Shown here piece after piece: positions 13,601 to 19,466 of a stretch of DNA of 64,000 nt (positions are counted from its first letter, which is position 1; each line of letters begins with the position of its first letter). The notes below the pieces were generated by a model that saw nothing but the letters and a program-made list of their open reading frames with translations, did no database searches and was not told where the DNA came from. The stretch comes from Monoplex corrugatus (Eukaryota; Mollusca; Gastropoda; Littorinimorpha; Ranellidae): NCBI GenBank assembly GCA_030674185.1, contig JAPXFY010000031.1, positions 41,280,032-41,344,031 of the forward strand, in the 5' to 3' direction. The position numbers and the translations under genes are program-made.

Positions 13601-16600
13601 CCCAGCATCTCCCCCACCCTCCTCATCCCCAGCCACTCTGCAAGTCCGTCCAGCATTCTCTCCCTGGGTCTACCTGGTGCTCTCTTTCCCTCCAGCTTCC
13701 CCGTTGTGACCAGGTGCTCCAAAATATAATGGCCTTTAAATATTGCTTTTCTTTTCCTAATCTTCCTTATGAGTGATCTACTTGTGTCTGCCTCCATCAA
13801 GACTGTCTCGTTTGTTTTCTTTGCTGTCCATGGAACTCTCAACATTCTTCTGAGAAACCACATCTCGGCTGCCTCGATCCTGCTCTGGCTTTGCTTGCTG
13901 GCTGTCCATGCCTCGCATCCGTACAACAGTATTGGTTCTATATAACATTCAAGGACTCTCTTTCTGATGTTAACTGATAGGCATTTGTTGATAAGAATGC
14001 TTGTCATCTTCTTGAATGCTGTTTTGGCTTGGCCGATTCTGCCAGCTATTTCCGATGTGCATCTGCCGTCTGATGAAATGACCGTTCCCAGGTATTTGAA
14101 CTTATTAACCTATGTCAAGGTTGTGCCATTTGCTGTTAATGGTCACAAAATCCGAACCAGTTTTTAATAGTGTTATGATGATGATGGAGATGATACTAAT
14201 GATGCAATGGACTTCCATTCTGGATTGATGCTCCATATCAGGGTTGTACTCTATGCTTCTGTTCGACACCTTGCCAGTGTGCAGGGTTTTGCACAGGTTC
14301 AGGGAGTCTGCCAGGTAATTGCTGGCGGATTTCAGTGGAGTGCACATGGAATTGTTTGAGTGCAATGAATCCCTCTTGAGCAAACTCCAAGCTTCTGTTC
14401 ATAATACATCATGGCATCAGCCAGACTCAAGAGATACAGACACCTGTGGTGTTGGTCAAAAGATTTCAGCAACGCCATCAGTGATGCACTTGTGAACTGG
14501 ATGAGACTTGACTGTGTGGTCCCAGTCTTCCCAACAAGCTTATAGCACACAACTTTGGGTAGGAGCTGATTGAGGCAGAGTTTCATTTTCAATTTCTCAA
14601 GATGACATCTCTGTGCTCGGAATTAATTCCATATGCACTGTCGTCACAGGTGCCATATGATGCGGAAAATCCAGAATGATCATGGCACGAGCCTTAAGCC
14701 TGCACATAAACCCAAGAGCTGGCCAGGTCCTGAGGTCCTACCTAGATAGTTCCATAACCCTGGGGTCGTAGGGGAGCGAGGTGACAGAGACCTCAACTTT
14801 TCCTGGGGTCAGTATTATGAGGGCGGCACCCAACCCTTCTCCCTCATTTCAAATTCATATTCATATTCACTTTTTTTTTTTACCAAGACTTCAGACAGGC
14901 AAGAAGGCTAATTTGTGTTGAAGGGGAGGGACCTGGGGAACCAACTTTTCTCTCCAATGTTTTAGAGCAAAACAGCCAGGCAGTGCCCTGCCCTTCACAA
15001 TTCTCAACTGCTGTGGGATCGTTAGTGTGCACAGCCAGAAGGCACACGTATCCGACTCATTTTTCATCCCTGTCCAAAGAACTAGACGTTCAGTTCAATT
15101 TTCCAGTCAAACTGAGGAGAAAAGTTGAGGCTTCTACAGGGAGCGGACCCTGGAACCTTGAGTTTAGTTAATGGCAGGCGAACGTCTGAAGCATTCAGCC
15201 ACTCTTCTCCTTAATTGAGGCTGAAAAATCGCACAATGACATTGATGGGAATGATGGGATTCGAACCCACAACCTTCCAGTTGTTAGTCCACTGTGCAAA
15301 CCATTGTGCCACAGTGACTGGTGTAGATTTGTTCTGCTTTGGATGATAGTCCATTGTGCAAACCATTGTGCCACAGTGACTGGTGTAGATTTGTTCTGCT
15401 TTGGATGATAGTCCATTGTGCAAACCATTGTGCCACAGTGACTGGTGTAGATTTGTTCTGCTTTGGATGATAGTCCATTGTGCAAACCATTGTGCCACAG
15501 TGACTGGTGTAGATTTGTTCTGCTTTGGATGATAGTCCATTGTGCAAACCATTGTGCCACAGTGACTGGTGTAGATTTGTTCTGCTTTGGATGATAGTCC
15601 ATTGTGCAAACCATTGTGCCACAGTGACTGGTGTAGATTTGTTCTGCTTTGGATGATAGTCCATTGTGCAAACCATTGTGCCACAGTGACTGGTGCAGAT
15701 TTGTTCTGTCTTTGGATGATGGTGAGAAAATAACAAACAGAAAAGCAGTTAACCCTTTGATTCCCGTACCCTACCCACAACCAACAAAAATTAACCCTTT
15801 GAATCCATCACCCTATCCACCAGCTTCCTGCAGGAATAGTGGCCAGGTTTGAAGATTGGGCATGTTTTGTTTGAGATGCTTAGAGCCCTGATAAAGCTTT
15901 GAGCTGTCGAAGATCTGTTTACAGTATGCTGTAGATGTGCAGAAGTAAGCATACACATTTCAGTATCATTGTTCACTTGTGTGCTTGAGATTTCCATTTT
16001 ACATAATCACTTAGCACCATTGTTTTTAACCAAATTCAAGCTGATGCAATTAAAGCTATTGTTGTACTTCTTTGCGATGAAAAGAAGTTACTACTGCGGT
16101 TAAAAGACATGTACAGCTGTTCAGATGCCAGTTGTGTGCATGGTGCCTCAGACAGTCATAACCAACTGCATGTGCATGGCACCGGAATTAAAAGAAAAAG
16201 GGAAAATTGCTGAAGCGAAGAAGGCGCTGAAAGCGATTTATGAAAATGATGAAGACACACGAGAGAAATTTAGGCTTATGCCAGAAAAAGAAAATTGAAG
16301 TTGACAGTAAAAGTTGATGGCATTGTGCCCCAAGGGATTCCCATGTTTGGTTAGGTTGGGTAAGGGAGAAAGTTAAGCATCTTACTATCACAACTCATAG
16401 GTTATGACAACTGAGCAGTCTGTTGTGCACAGTGCTGTTCAGATTGTATGTGTTTCAGCACCCAATGGGACACACAGCAGATGTCATTGTTAATCAGGTG
16501 TGCAGATGGTTTAGCTGTAAATATTAGCAGAAGTAATAATAATCTTTATCTGTAATTTGTGTTTATATAAGCGAATGTGTGTTGTGTGTGTGTGTGTGCG

Positions 16601-17312
16601 CGCATGTGTGTTTTATGTGTGTGCATGTGCATGCATCTGTGTGTGTGCATGCGTCTGTGTGTGTCTCTGTATGTGTGTGCGCGCGCGCATGCGTCTGTTT
16701 GTCGGTGCCTCTGTATATATGTGTGTGTGTATGTGTGTGCGTGTGTGTGTGCGCACATGTGTGTGTGTGTGTGTGTGTGTGTGGTGCGCGCATGTGTGTG
16801 TGTGTGTGCGCGCATGTGTGTGAGTGTATGATTTTGTATGAGTCTTTTTGTGTATTTGAATGAGTAAACAGTCATGTGTGTATACATCTATGTTCCGTGA
16901 GCATGTGTGATCTAAGAAAATTTGGTTGTTGTTGTTTTGACCGATCAACACATAAAGCAGGTATCTGACTATAATTCATTTAATTAATTAAGTGCATCTT
17001 TACTGTTCTATTATTACAGTTCATCTGTTTTCATCATAGCTGTAGGGGTCGACATGTTTTTGCTTTATGTATGTCTGCCTTTTTCTTTCATTTTTTTTAA
17101 AAGATTTTAGGGCTCTTGTGAGATGAGGTATTGTACAAGTTATTATTACTACTATCATCAGTTGTTTACCATATCTGTCTATATGTGTGTGTGAAATTTC
17201 AGGTGGCATGCTAGGATTATTTGGCGGCCAAATGACGCAGTTCCTGGAGAAGAAGGGAGATCAGCAACCCCCTATCACGATGTGGCCTCATGTGGATGAC
17301 TTCCCTTTATAA
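196..17312 (+). CDS. D-cysteine desulfhydrase / ACC deaminase-like PLP enzyme, six 3' exons
   Basis: Exons are 196-331, 2045-2144, 5948-6048, 9976-10139, 13307-13447 and 17203-17312, all with AG/GT borders and matching phases from exon 2 on. The roughly 250 visible residues match the fold-type II PLP family of D-cysteine desulfhydrase and 1-aminocyclopropane-1-carboxylate deaminase. In order they show [28 protein letters not shown], the PLP phosphate-binding loop [24 protein letters not shown] and [16 protein letters not shown]. Family enzymes cleave D-cysteine to pyruvate, sulfide and ammonia, or deaminate ACC; the substrate cannot be read from sequence. The N-terminal part with the PLP lysine lies upstream of the window. 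The first exon needs a one-base frame change, so the copy may be broken or the base call wrong. Family membership is certain; exact substrate is not. Confidence 0.9.
330..645 (+). repeat. Imperfect TCTG/TTTGG simple repeat
   Basis: The intron starts with low-complexity DNA made of TCTGTCTGTCTTTTGGT-like units. Open frames across it are compositional artefacts. Confidence 0.8.
779..958 (+). mobile_element. Palindromic TTAA-flanked repeat (family H), copy 1
   Basis: The element starts TTAACCCTTTGATTCCC and ends GGGGGTCAAAGGGTTAA. In the middle, TACACCAGCTTCCTG and its inverse AGCTGGTGGATAGGG form a hairpin. The right half carries the family signature TTTGCTAGCATGGTTGAC. See findings for the piggyBac-type interpretation. 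Confidence 0.7.
1099..1490 (+). repeat. Interspersed repeat R1, copy 1 (3' truncated)
   Basis: Family R1 is about 560 bp. It opens with a CCCGTGGGGATGCC-like block, GGCTCTTTCAGTA and ATAGTATCCCCACCTTCTGG, contains TAATTGGGTACATGTATTA in the middle, and ends CTGGGCTTTAAACAA. This copy holds roughly the first 390 bp. No open reading frame is evident, so it is probably non-autonomous. Confidence 0.75.
1491..1917. other. Intron sequence, nothing recognised
   Basis: No repeat family, coding similarity or RNA motif was recognised here. A 108-codon frame on the minus strand has no family resemblance. Confidence 0.4.
1918..2016 (+). mobile_element. Family H right-half fragment, copy 2
   Basis: This fragment contains GGGTGAGGGAGTCAAAGGAC, the signature TTTGCTTTGATAGCATGGTTGG and an end GGGAGTCAAAAGTTAA. 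Only the right half of the palindromic family is present. It lies 30 bp before the exon 2 acceptor. Confidence 0.6.
2045..2144 (+). CDS. D-cysteine desulfhydrase-like exon 2
   Basis: Acceptor TTTTTTCAG|ATC and donor CAACAA|GTATGT frame 100 bases. The exon encodes [14 protein letters not shown] then [19 protein letters not shown]. The PVGGSN...G.YI block is a hallmark of the family. It ends in phase 0. Confidence 0.92.
2186..2990 (+). mobile_element. LINE-A 3' ORF2 remnant
   Basis: The C-terminal end of a non-LTR reverse transcriptase ORF is scattered over several frames: [50 protein letters not shown], then a degraded tail ending in the (ATG)n tract at 2979-2992. Upstream, a 51-bp in-frame duplication ([14 protein letters not shown] twice) lies at 2186-2285. 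Stops and frameshifts mark it as dead. The same family recurs at 13530, 21120, 29975, 53190, 58447/61137 and 62640. Confidence 0.75.
3290..3425 (-). mobile_element. SINE tail fragment
   Basis: GTTTCTGAACGAATTCCATA, GGTGCCATGTG and GATCATGGCAC match the 3' domain shared by the SINE copies at 6215-6832, 7923-8150 and 14578-15205. The tRNA-like head is missing. Confidence 0.6.
3426..4300. other. Intron sequence, nothing recognised
   Basis: AT-rich unique-looking sequence without coding potential or recognisable repeats. Confidence 0.4.
4310..4700. repeat. AGTA tetranucleotide run and a 32-bp tandem triplicate
   Basis: (AGTA)n lies at 4313-4345. From about 4614, the unit AGTTTGGCAAACTTGCTTAC followed by ACACACATAGAC repeats three times with a 32-bp period. 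AGTTTGGCAAACTT is itself nearly palindromic. Confidence 0.7.
4911..5945. repeat. ~470-bp segmental tandem duplication rich in (TG)n
   Basis: The block beginning GATGTTTTGCAAATTTCTGG (4918 with one change, and 5381) is repeated with the same downstream order: TTAATTATATTCAAGATCAGG, AATAAATGGTTTATGATGATG, then long TG/TATG tracts. The second copy runs into the acceptor of the exon at 5948, so the polypyrimidine context of that splice site is (TG)n. Confidence 0.85.
5948..6048 (+). CDS. D-cysteine desulfhydrase-like exon 3 (PLP phosphate loop)
   Basis: Acceptor GTGTTACAG|GGA and donor CTCAG|GTGACA. The exon encodes [17 protein letters not shown] followed by [26 protein letters not shown] is the glycine/threonine loop that holds the PLP phosphate in fold-type II enzymes. 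It starts in phase 0 and ends with two bases carried. Confidence 0.93.
6062..6190. repeat. (TTTA)n-rich simple repeat
   Basis: Imperfect TTTATTTATTTAT runs. The run sits at the tail side of the minus-strand SINE that follows and may be its tail. Confidence 0.6.
6215..6832 (-). mobile_element. tRNA-derived SINE-2, full-length copy
   Basis: Read on the minus strand, it begins near 6832 with a tRNA-like head containing TTCGGACATTAGCCTGCCAA and the B-box-like AGGGTTCGCTCCCTG. A long body follows, and it ends in the domain that includes AAGGCTTGTGCTGTGATCAT and GTCATCTTGAGAAACTGAAA. A second copy lies at 14578-15205 in the same orientation. The end domain is shared with a different SINE at 7923. 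Confidence 0.7.
6833..7125. other. Intron sequence with a small duplication
   Basis: A 31-bp unit, CTTTGCTGTTAATGATGATA plus ATAATGG, is duplicated at about 6907-6965. Otherwise nothing recognised. Confidence 0.4.
7126..7514 (+). repeat. Tandem array of family H half-units, copy 3
   Basis: About five units of ~73 bp run head to tail. Most contain TTTGCTAGCATGGTTGAC-like sequence and an inverted-repeat end GGGAGTCAAAGGGTTAA. Successive units are joined through TTAA or a one-base variant of it. TTAA also flanks the whole array (7126-7129 and 7511-7514). Confidence 0.75.
7515..7690 (-). mobile_element. LINE reverse-transcriptase fragment
   Basis: The minus strand encodes [20 protein letters not shown], similar to the C-terminal YGCETWTL...KI..FETRCLRR region of LINE ORF2 proteins. 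It is short and isolated. Confidence 0.55.
7816..7888 (+). pseudogene. tRNA-Phe (GAA)-like pseudogene
   Basis: 73 nt fold as a tRNA: D arm GCTCAGTTGGGAAATT, anticodon region TTAGACTGAAGATCTAC with anticodon GAA, T arm CCTGGTTCAGTCCCAGG, and 3' end TCCTGGCA. The D stem is broken and the acceptor and anticodon stems carry mismatches. It is therefore probably a pseudogene or a SINE head rather than a working tRNA. Confidence 0.6.
7923..7996 (+). pseudogene. tRNA-Ile (GAT)-like SINE head
   Basis: A complete 74-nt cloverleaf with A box AACTCAGTTCGTTAGAGCGC, anticodon loop CTGATAA (anticodon GAT) and T arm GTGGGTTCGACCCCCAT. The acceptor arm has one T-T mismatch and one T-G pair. It runs directly into a SINE body, so it is most likely the Pol III promoter of that SINE rather than a tRNA gene. 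Confidence 0.7.
7923..8150 (+). mobile_element. tRNA-Ile-headed SINE (SINE-3)
   Basis: After the tRNA-Ile-like head the body reads CAGGACCTGGCCCGCTCATG, CAGGCTTAAGGCTTATGCCA and GTCATCTTGAGAAACTGAAA. It ends before a T-rich stretch at 8148. The body equals the 3' domain of SINE-2 at 6215-6832 although the heads differ. Confidence 0.75.
8206..8255 (-). ncRNA. Hammerhead-ribozyme-like core at the Penelope-like 3' end
   Basis: On the minus strand CTGACGA (8255-8249) is followed by a perfect 7-bp stem GATGGCG/CGCCATC with loop AGAA, then GAAA (8229-8226), then a 5-bp stem GCTAC/GTAGC with a 10-nt loop. This is the order of the hammerhead core. One extra A separates CTGACGA from stem II, and no canonical UH cleavage site follows stem III, so activity is uncertain. 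Hammerhead motifs are known in Penelope-like elements. Confidence 0.45.
8286..9902 (-). CDS. Penelope-like reverse transcriptase with GIY-YIG endonuclease
   Basis: An uninterrupted 538-residue ORF. RT motifs are visible: [11 protein letters not shown] (about 61-71), [13 protein letters not shown] with motif A Asp (about 131-143), [18 protein letters not shown] (197-214) and the catalytic YVDD (234-237). A linker follows. The C-terminal GIY-YIG endonuclease domain starts at GIIYRIDC (429-436) with [14 protein letters not shown] (442-455), and a candidate catalytic Glu lies in KEAIYI near 497. This pair of domains defines the canonical Penelope-like class. The frame is open a little upstream of the ATG at 9902, so the ATG is not necessarily the original start. 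Lack of stops suggests a fairly young insertion. Its role is its own retrotransposition. Confidence 0.92.
   Translation of the reverse strand: MEHKTPASKLLEDTTTYERLKKDPTSKFSNKLKDTLKRLKETDRLSLEQYRKLYPTVSDVPKFYGLPKVHKKEVPLRPIVASRGSIMYETARFVADILSPLVGHTDHHIHNSADLVEKLSNYTLAHDELLVSYDVSALFTSVPVKESIEIIRRRLQNDQTLHQRTSLTVDDVCELLSCCLTTTYFTFQGEFYQQKEGAAMGSPVSPIVANLFMEDFEEKALASFHSPPRYWGRYVDDTMTILPQQLVEQFTEHLNNQHPAIKFTREVEQNNSIAMLDTLITRTDGILSFSVYRKPTHTDQYLQFDSHQPLEHKLGVIRTLTHRANTICSTQEAKDKETNHLKKVLTISGYKKWAWNSPGGRKSNTASQQPVKQHQRKGHITIPYVGGVSDALSRKIRKLGVAVHSKPSNTIRSQLVTPKDKTSKLDKAGIIYRIDCQDCNQHYVGETERPLQKRLTEHKRDSSPVGAHLHAEKHQFSADNVNILDRENKWFQRGVKEAIYIAATNPPLNRDRGRYTLPPVYHSLIRSRELGSSHVREI
9976..10139 (+). 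CDS. D-cysteine desulfhydrase-like exon 4
   Basis: Acceptor CGTGTACAG|GTT and donor GAGCTAG|GTAAGC. The exon encodes [36 protein letters not shown] and [16 protein letters not shown], and ends with one base carried. KGYGVSS is typical of the family's C-terminal domain. Confidence 0.9.
10365..10765. repeat. (CA)n microsatellite block with GCAC/CGCA variants
   Basis: Long CA tracts interrupted by CGCACGCA, GCATGC and CTCTCT. All long frames here are simple His/Thr or Val/Cys runs. Confidence 0.9.
10893..11320 (+). mobile_element. tRNA-derived SINE-1, copy 1
   Basis: The B-box-containing head GGTTGTGGGTTCGAATCCCC is followed by CATTGTGGGATTTTTCGGCT, GAAGACTGGGACCGCACAG, TCTCGGGCCTGGTTGATGCC and CTTCTATGGCCATTAA. 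A second near-complete copy lies at 52606-53045. Confidence 0.8.
11462..11600 (+). repeat. LINE/SINE 3'-end-like sequence with (ATT)n
   Basis: GAATGATGAGAGTATGCACT...GGCGCCTTATAGATACCATTATTATT resembles a segment at 61970-62040. Endings of the type 'TATAGATATCATTATTAT' are typical of LINE tails. Confidence 0.45.
11601..11800 (+). repeat. Interspersed repeat shared with 14230-14400 and 17660-17760
   Basis: The block with GGAGTTTGTTCAAAAAGGAC, TATGCACTCCACCCAAATCT and TCTGGCAGACTCC is found inverted at 14230-14400 and in degraded form at 17660-17760. No coding content. Confidence 0.55.
11801..12091. other. Intron sequence, partly duplicated locally
   Basis: GGATGGTTTTCATCAGCTGA...AGCAAAAGGCTTAT at 11880-11955 recurs at 12272-12350. 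The family H copy lies between the two. Nothing else recognised. Confidence 0.4.
12092..12255 (-). mobile_element. Family H palindromic repeat, copy 4
   Basis: Begins TTAACCCTTTGACTCC and ends GAGTGAAAGGGTTAA. The signature segment appears in reverse orientation (CATGATAGTAAAGCAAAACC). The hairpin centre is degraded. Confidence 0.65.
12595..13265 (+). mobile_element. LINE-C 3' ORF2 remnant
   Basis: The + strand encodes [58 protein letters not shown], then after stops [19 protein letters not shown] and [19 protein letters not shown]. This is the C-terminal part of a non-LTR ORF2. Related pieces are at 40480-41130, 51150-51500 and 58345-58410. Several stops make it inactive. It ends about 40 bp before exon 5. 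Confidence 0.75.
13307..13447 (+). CDS. D-cysteine desulfhydrase-like exon 5
   Basis: Acceptor GATGTTTCAG|AGT and donor CATACAG|GTATTT. The exon encodes [36 protein letters not shown] and [10 protein letters not shown]. The LDPVYTGKA block is one of the most conserved in the family. Confidence 0.93.
13515..14167 (-). mobile_element. LINE-A 3' end, best-preserved coding copy
   Basis: The minus strand encodes [53 protein letters not shown] sequence (here [20 protein letters not shown]), [20 protein letters not shown], and a C-terminal NAMRQGT stop. A (TGATGA)n tail follows at 13515-13536. This is the C-terminal ORF2 region and 3' end of a non-LTR element whose tail is a trinucleotide microsatellite. 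Confidence 0.82.
14230..14400 (-). repeat. Inverted copy of the 11601-11800 repeat
   Basis: TTGCACAGGTTCAGGGAGTC, GCCAGGTAATTGCTGGCGGA and GTGCACATGGAATTG are the reverse complement of the block at 11601-11800. Confidence 0.55.
14401..14548 (-). mobile_element. SINE-1 body fragment
   Basis: The reverse complement contains GGGAAGACTGGGACCACACA and ACCACAGGTGTCTGTATCTC, matching SINE-1 at 10893-11320. Head and tail are absent. Confidence 0.65.
14578..15205 (-). mobile_element. SINE-2, copy 2
   Basis: Co-linear with 6215-6832. The minus-strand head near 15205 reads GAGTGGCTGAATGCTTCAGA...AGGGTCCGCTCCCTGTAG, which preserves tRNA-like A and B boxes better than copy 1. Confidence 0.72.
15215..15290 (-). 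mobile_element. tRNA-like SINE head and short body
   Basis: The minus strand contains AACTGGAAGGTTGTGGGTTC followed by GAATCCCATCATTCCC, a B-box tRNA-like head related to SINE-1. It adjoins the 62-bp array, whose units contain the matching A-box half. Confidence 0.6.
15285..15715 (-). repeat. 62-bp tandem array of a SINE A-box half, ~6.5 copies
   Basis: The unit TCCATTGTGCAAACCATTGT...GGTGTAGATTTGTTCTGCTT repeats every 62 bp with almost no divergence. On the minus strand each unit reads CACTGTGGCACAATGGTTTG, the tRNA A-box side of the adjacent SINE head. Because 62 is not a multiple of 3, all three frames stay open through the array; those frames are artefacts. Confidence 0.85.
15749..15838 (-). 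mobile_element. Family H left-half fragment, copy 5
   Basis: Starts TTAACCCTTTGATTCCC and contains CACCCTATCCACCAGCTTCC up to CTGCAGGA, the centre of the palindrome. Confidence 0.6.
16140..16298 (+). other. Unassigned 52-codon ORF in the last intron
   Basis: ATG at 16140 opens a frame to TGA at 16298. The second half is lysine/glutamate-rich and helix-like ([20 protein letters not shown]). No family is recognised. It could be an unrelated small gene, an alternative exon or chance. Confidence 0.2.
16570..16830. repeat. (TG)n/(CA)n microsatellite with GCGC interruptions
   Basis: Alternating TG/GCGCATG tracts. The frames are Val/Cys or His/Thr artefacts. Confidence 0.9.
17203..17312 (+). CDS. 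D-cysteine desulfhydrase-like terminal exon
   Basis: Acceptor GAAATTTCAG|GTG completes the Gly-Gly of FIHTGG. The exon encodes [17 protein letters not shown], then [16 protein letters not shown] and TAA at 17310. The GG.LGLF motif is the normal C-terminus of the family. The last ~20 residues are an extension I cannot place. Confidence 0.92.
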
Positions 17313-17764
17313 ACGTTAATGTGCTAGATTATCTTATACATTGAATGTACAGGTGTATACATGTGTCTAGTATTTTTGTACTGGCATTACTGTATAGACA
17401 GGGCATTGTTCATTCTGCATTGATGTGTTGGTGTGTGTATCTTGATCGTATTTATACTGAATGATGATGTGTTAAATGGCAGTTTTTAAGCTGTTTGTGG
17501 AATGCGGCAAACATTCTCTCAGAGGGGCTGTTTGCTCCGTATAAATGGAATTATTATGATTAACATTACACAGATATCTCTCCTATGGAAACTTGTTACT
17601 GGTGAGATGGAAAAATTTTGTTCATGTTGTATATTGTCCTGTTTTTTGAAGGGCTGAAAATATTCCAAACTCCATGTTGCTGTTCTAGTGAATGTGTTGT
17701 TTAACCAGGGAGACTGCCAGGAGACTGCTAGCAGGTTTGGGTGGGGTGCATATGAAACTGTCTG
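17313..17764. other. 3' UTR and intergenic sequence
   Basis: No canonical AATAAA was spotted close to the stop. Degraded copies of the 11601-11800 repeat lie at about 17660-17760. Confidence 0.4.
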
Positions 17765-17765
17765 T

Positions 17766-17937
17766 CTTGACTCCCGAACCCTATCCACCAGCTGCAAAAC
17801 CTTAACTCTTTGACTCCCTCACCCTATCCACCAGCTTCCTGCAGGAAGCTGGTGGATAGGTGAGGGAGTTAAAAGGTTAAGTTTTTGCTTTGGTAGTATG
17901 GATGCTGGTGGATAGGCTACAGAAGTCACAGGATTAA
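17766..17937 (+). mobile_element. Family H palindromic repeat, copy 6
   Basis: This copy has the clearest hairpin: ACTCCCTCACCCTATCCACC AGCTTCCTGCA is followed directly by GGAAGCTGGTGGATAGGTGA GGGAGT. The arms are about 35 bp with one deletion and no loop. Confidence 0.8.
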
Positions 17938-18164
17938 CAGTCAGTGGTCCTGAGCAGAATGTGTTTCCTTGAATTGTTGCCAGTGTTGGTTGTAATATTA
18001 TGTAGCTGTGATAATGTTAACCAGAATGATGGTATCAACCAGAATATGATGCTGTGGGGTTTTATATATCCAGATGTATGACCGAGTCCTGGCGTAGCTG
18101 CAAGTCAGAAAAGTGTAATGGGTTTAAAGTTGCATTATGGGTTGTCCAGGCATTCAGTGTTACA

Positions 18165-18495
18165 TGCATTAAGTGCGTTTTGGGCTTTAGGGAAATGAGA
18201 TACGCTGAAGCAGTTTTAGGTAATTTAAGCCCATTCTTACATGTATATATATTTTAGTGTCCTCAGTTTAGTTACGTTTGAATTTGTATTCAGGTATGTT
18301 TTTTTTAATCCCCTGTGCAATAAATTGGACAGAATGGTCAGCACCAGGGGCATCTCCTTAGATTTTGTGCACATATGCATTGATATGTGTGCTTCGTTTT
18401 CTTTTCCTTTTTTTGACCTGTTGATGTATTGTGTATGTTTTGAAACAGATATAGCCCTGATGTAGTGCTATGCAGTCAGCTGGACTTTAAACAAA
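18165..18495 (+). repeat. R1, copy 2 (3' part)
   Basis: Contains TTTTAGGTAATTTAAGCCC, GTATTCAGGTATG, AATCCCCTGTGCAATAAATT and the 3' end CAGCTGGACTTTAAACAA. The 5' part is missing. Confidence 0.7.
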
Positions 18496-18765
18496 ATACC
18501 AGTAATAAGTATATCAAGACAAGAATTCTGTATGAGGGGAGTGAAAACTGGTGCTACTAAAACCAGAAACACATATGAACAGAATGAGAACGCCTGTATT
18601 CAGGGGGTGAGAGTTCTCTGCGGATCTGTGGACTTCCACGGATCCTGGAAGTGGAAGATCAATTTTCCGCTTCTTTTGATCAAAGTAGATTAAGTAGGCC
18701 TATAATGAGTATGATTTGTGAACTAATATGTACGTTTATAGAAATTGAATAATGCAGGTAACTCT

Positions 18766-18985
18766 TAAGACTCCTGTACCCTGTCCACCAGCATCCTGCA
18801 TTGTCAACCATGCTAGTGAAGCAAAAACTTAATCCTTTGACTCCCTTTCCCTATCCGCCGGTTTCCAGCAGTAAGCTGGTGGGTAGTGTGAGGGAATCAA
18901 AGGGAAGTTGATGGATAGGGTGAGGGAGTCAAAGGGTTAAGTTTTTGCACGTGGTGAATAGGATGCAGGAGTCAAAAGGTCAAGA
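18766..18985 (-). mobile_element. Family H palindromic repeat, copy 7
   Basis: The left part is reversed (CATTGTCAACCATGCTAGTG then AAGCAAAAACTTAA). A central hairpin CTATCCGCCGGTTTCC/GTAAGCTGGTGGGTAG follows, and the end is CAGGAGTCAAAAGGTC. Confidence 0.7.
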
Positions 18986-19264
18986 TGCCTTTGTTAGCAT
19001 GCATCTCAAATGTCTGATCTGATGCCTGAAAATGTGCCAAGTTGCACAGATGTTACTTCCTATAGAAAGAGTTTTCATGGGAGCATGCCCATGCTGCCCC
19101 CCACCCCCCGCCCACCCCCTCTTTCTTCTTTTTTTTTTTATCTTTTCAGCAGTTCTCACATCTGACATTTGATTTATAAAAGAACACAGGCATAAACCAT
19201 TTGAGAAACTGGCTTTGTCAAAAGCCACTTGGCCAAAAATTTGCACCTGTCTTGTTTTGTTATA

Positions 19265-19466
19265 TTAACCCTTTGACTCCCACAGCCTGTCCACCAACTG
19301 CAAAAATTTAACCCTATTTAACCCTTTTACTACCTCCCCTTTCCACCAGCTTCTTGCAGGAAGCTGGTGGATAGGGCAAGGGAGTCAAAGGGTTAAGTTT
19401 TTGCTTTGCTAGCATGGTTGACAATGCAGGATGCTGTTGGACAGGGTGCAGGAGTCACAGGGTTAA
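19265..19466 (+). mobile_element. Family H palindromic repeat, copy 8 (near full length)
   Basis: 202 bp, starting TTAACCCTTTGACTCCC and ending GGAGTCACAGGGTTAA. It has the central CCACCAGCTTCTTGCAGGAA GCTGGTGG hairpin and the right signature TTTGCTAGCATGGTTGACAA. A good guide copy for the family. Confidence 0.8.

Noticed and set aside
15195..15780. Three overlapping minus-strand frames of 150-189 codons with a perfect repeat
   Set aside because: The 62-bp non-coding SINE-head array has no stop in any frame; the three frames are the same repeat read out of phase.
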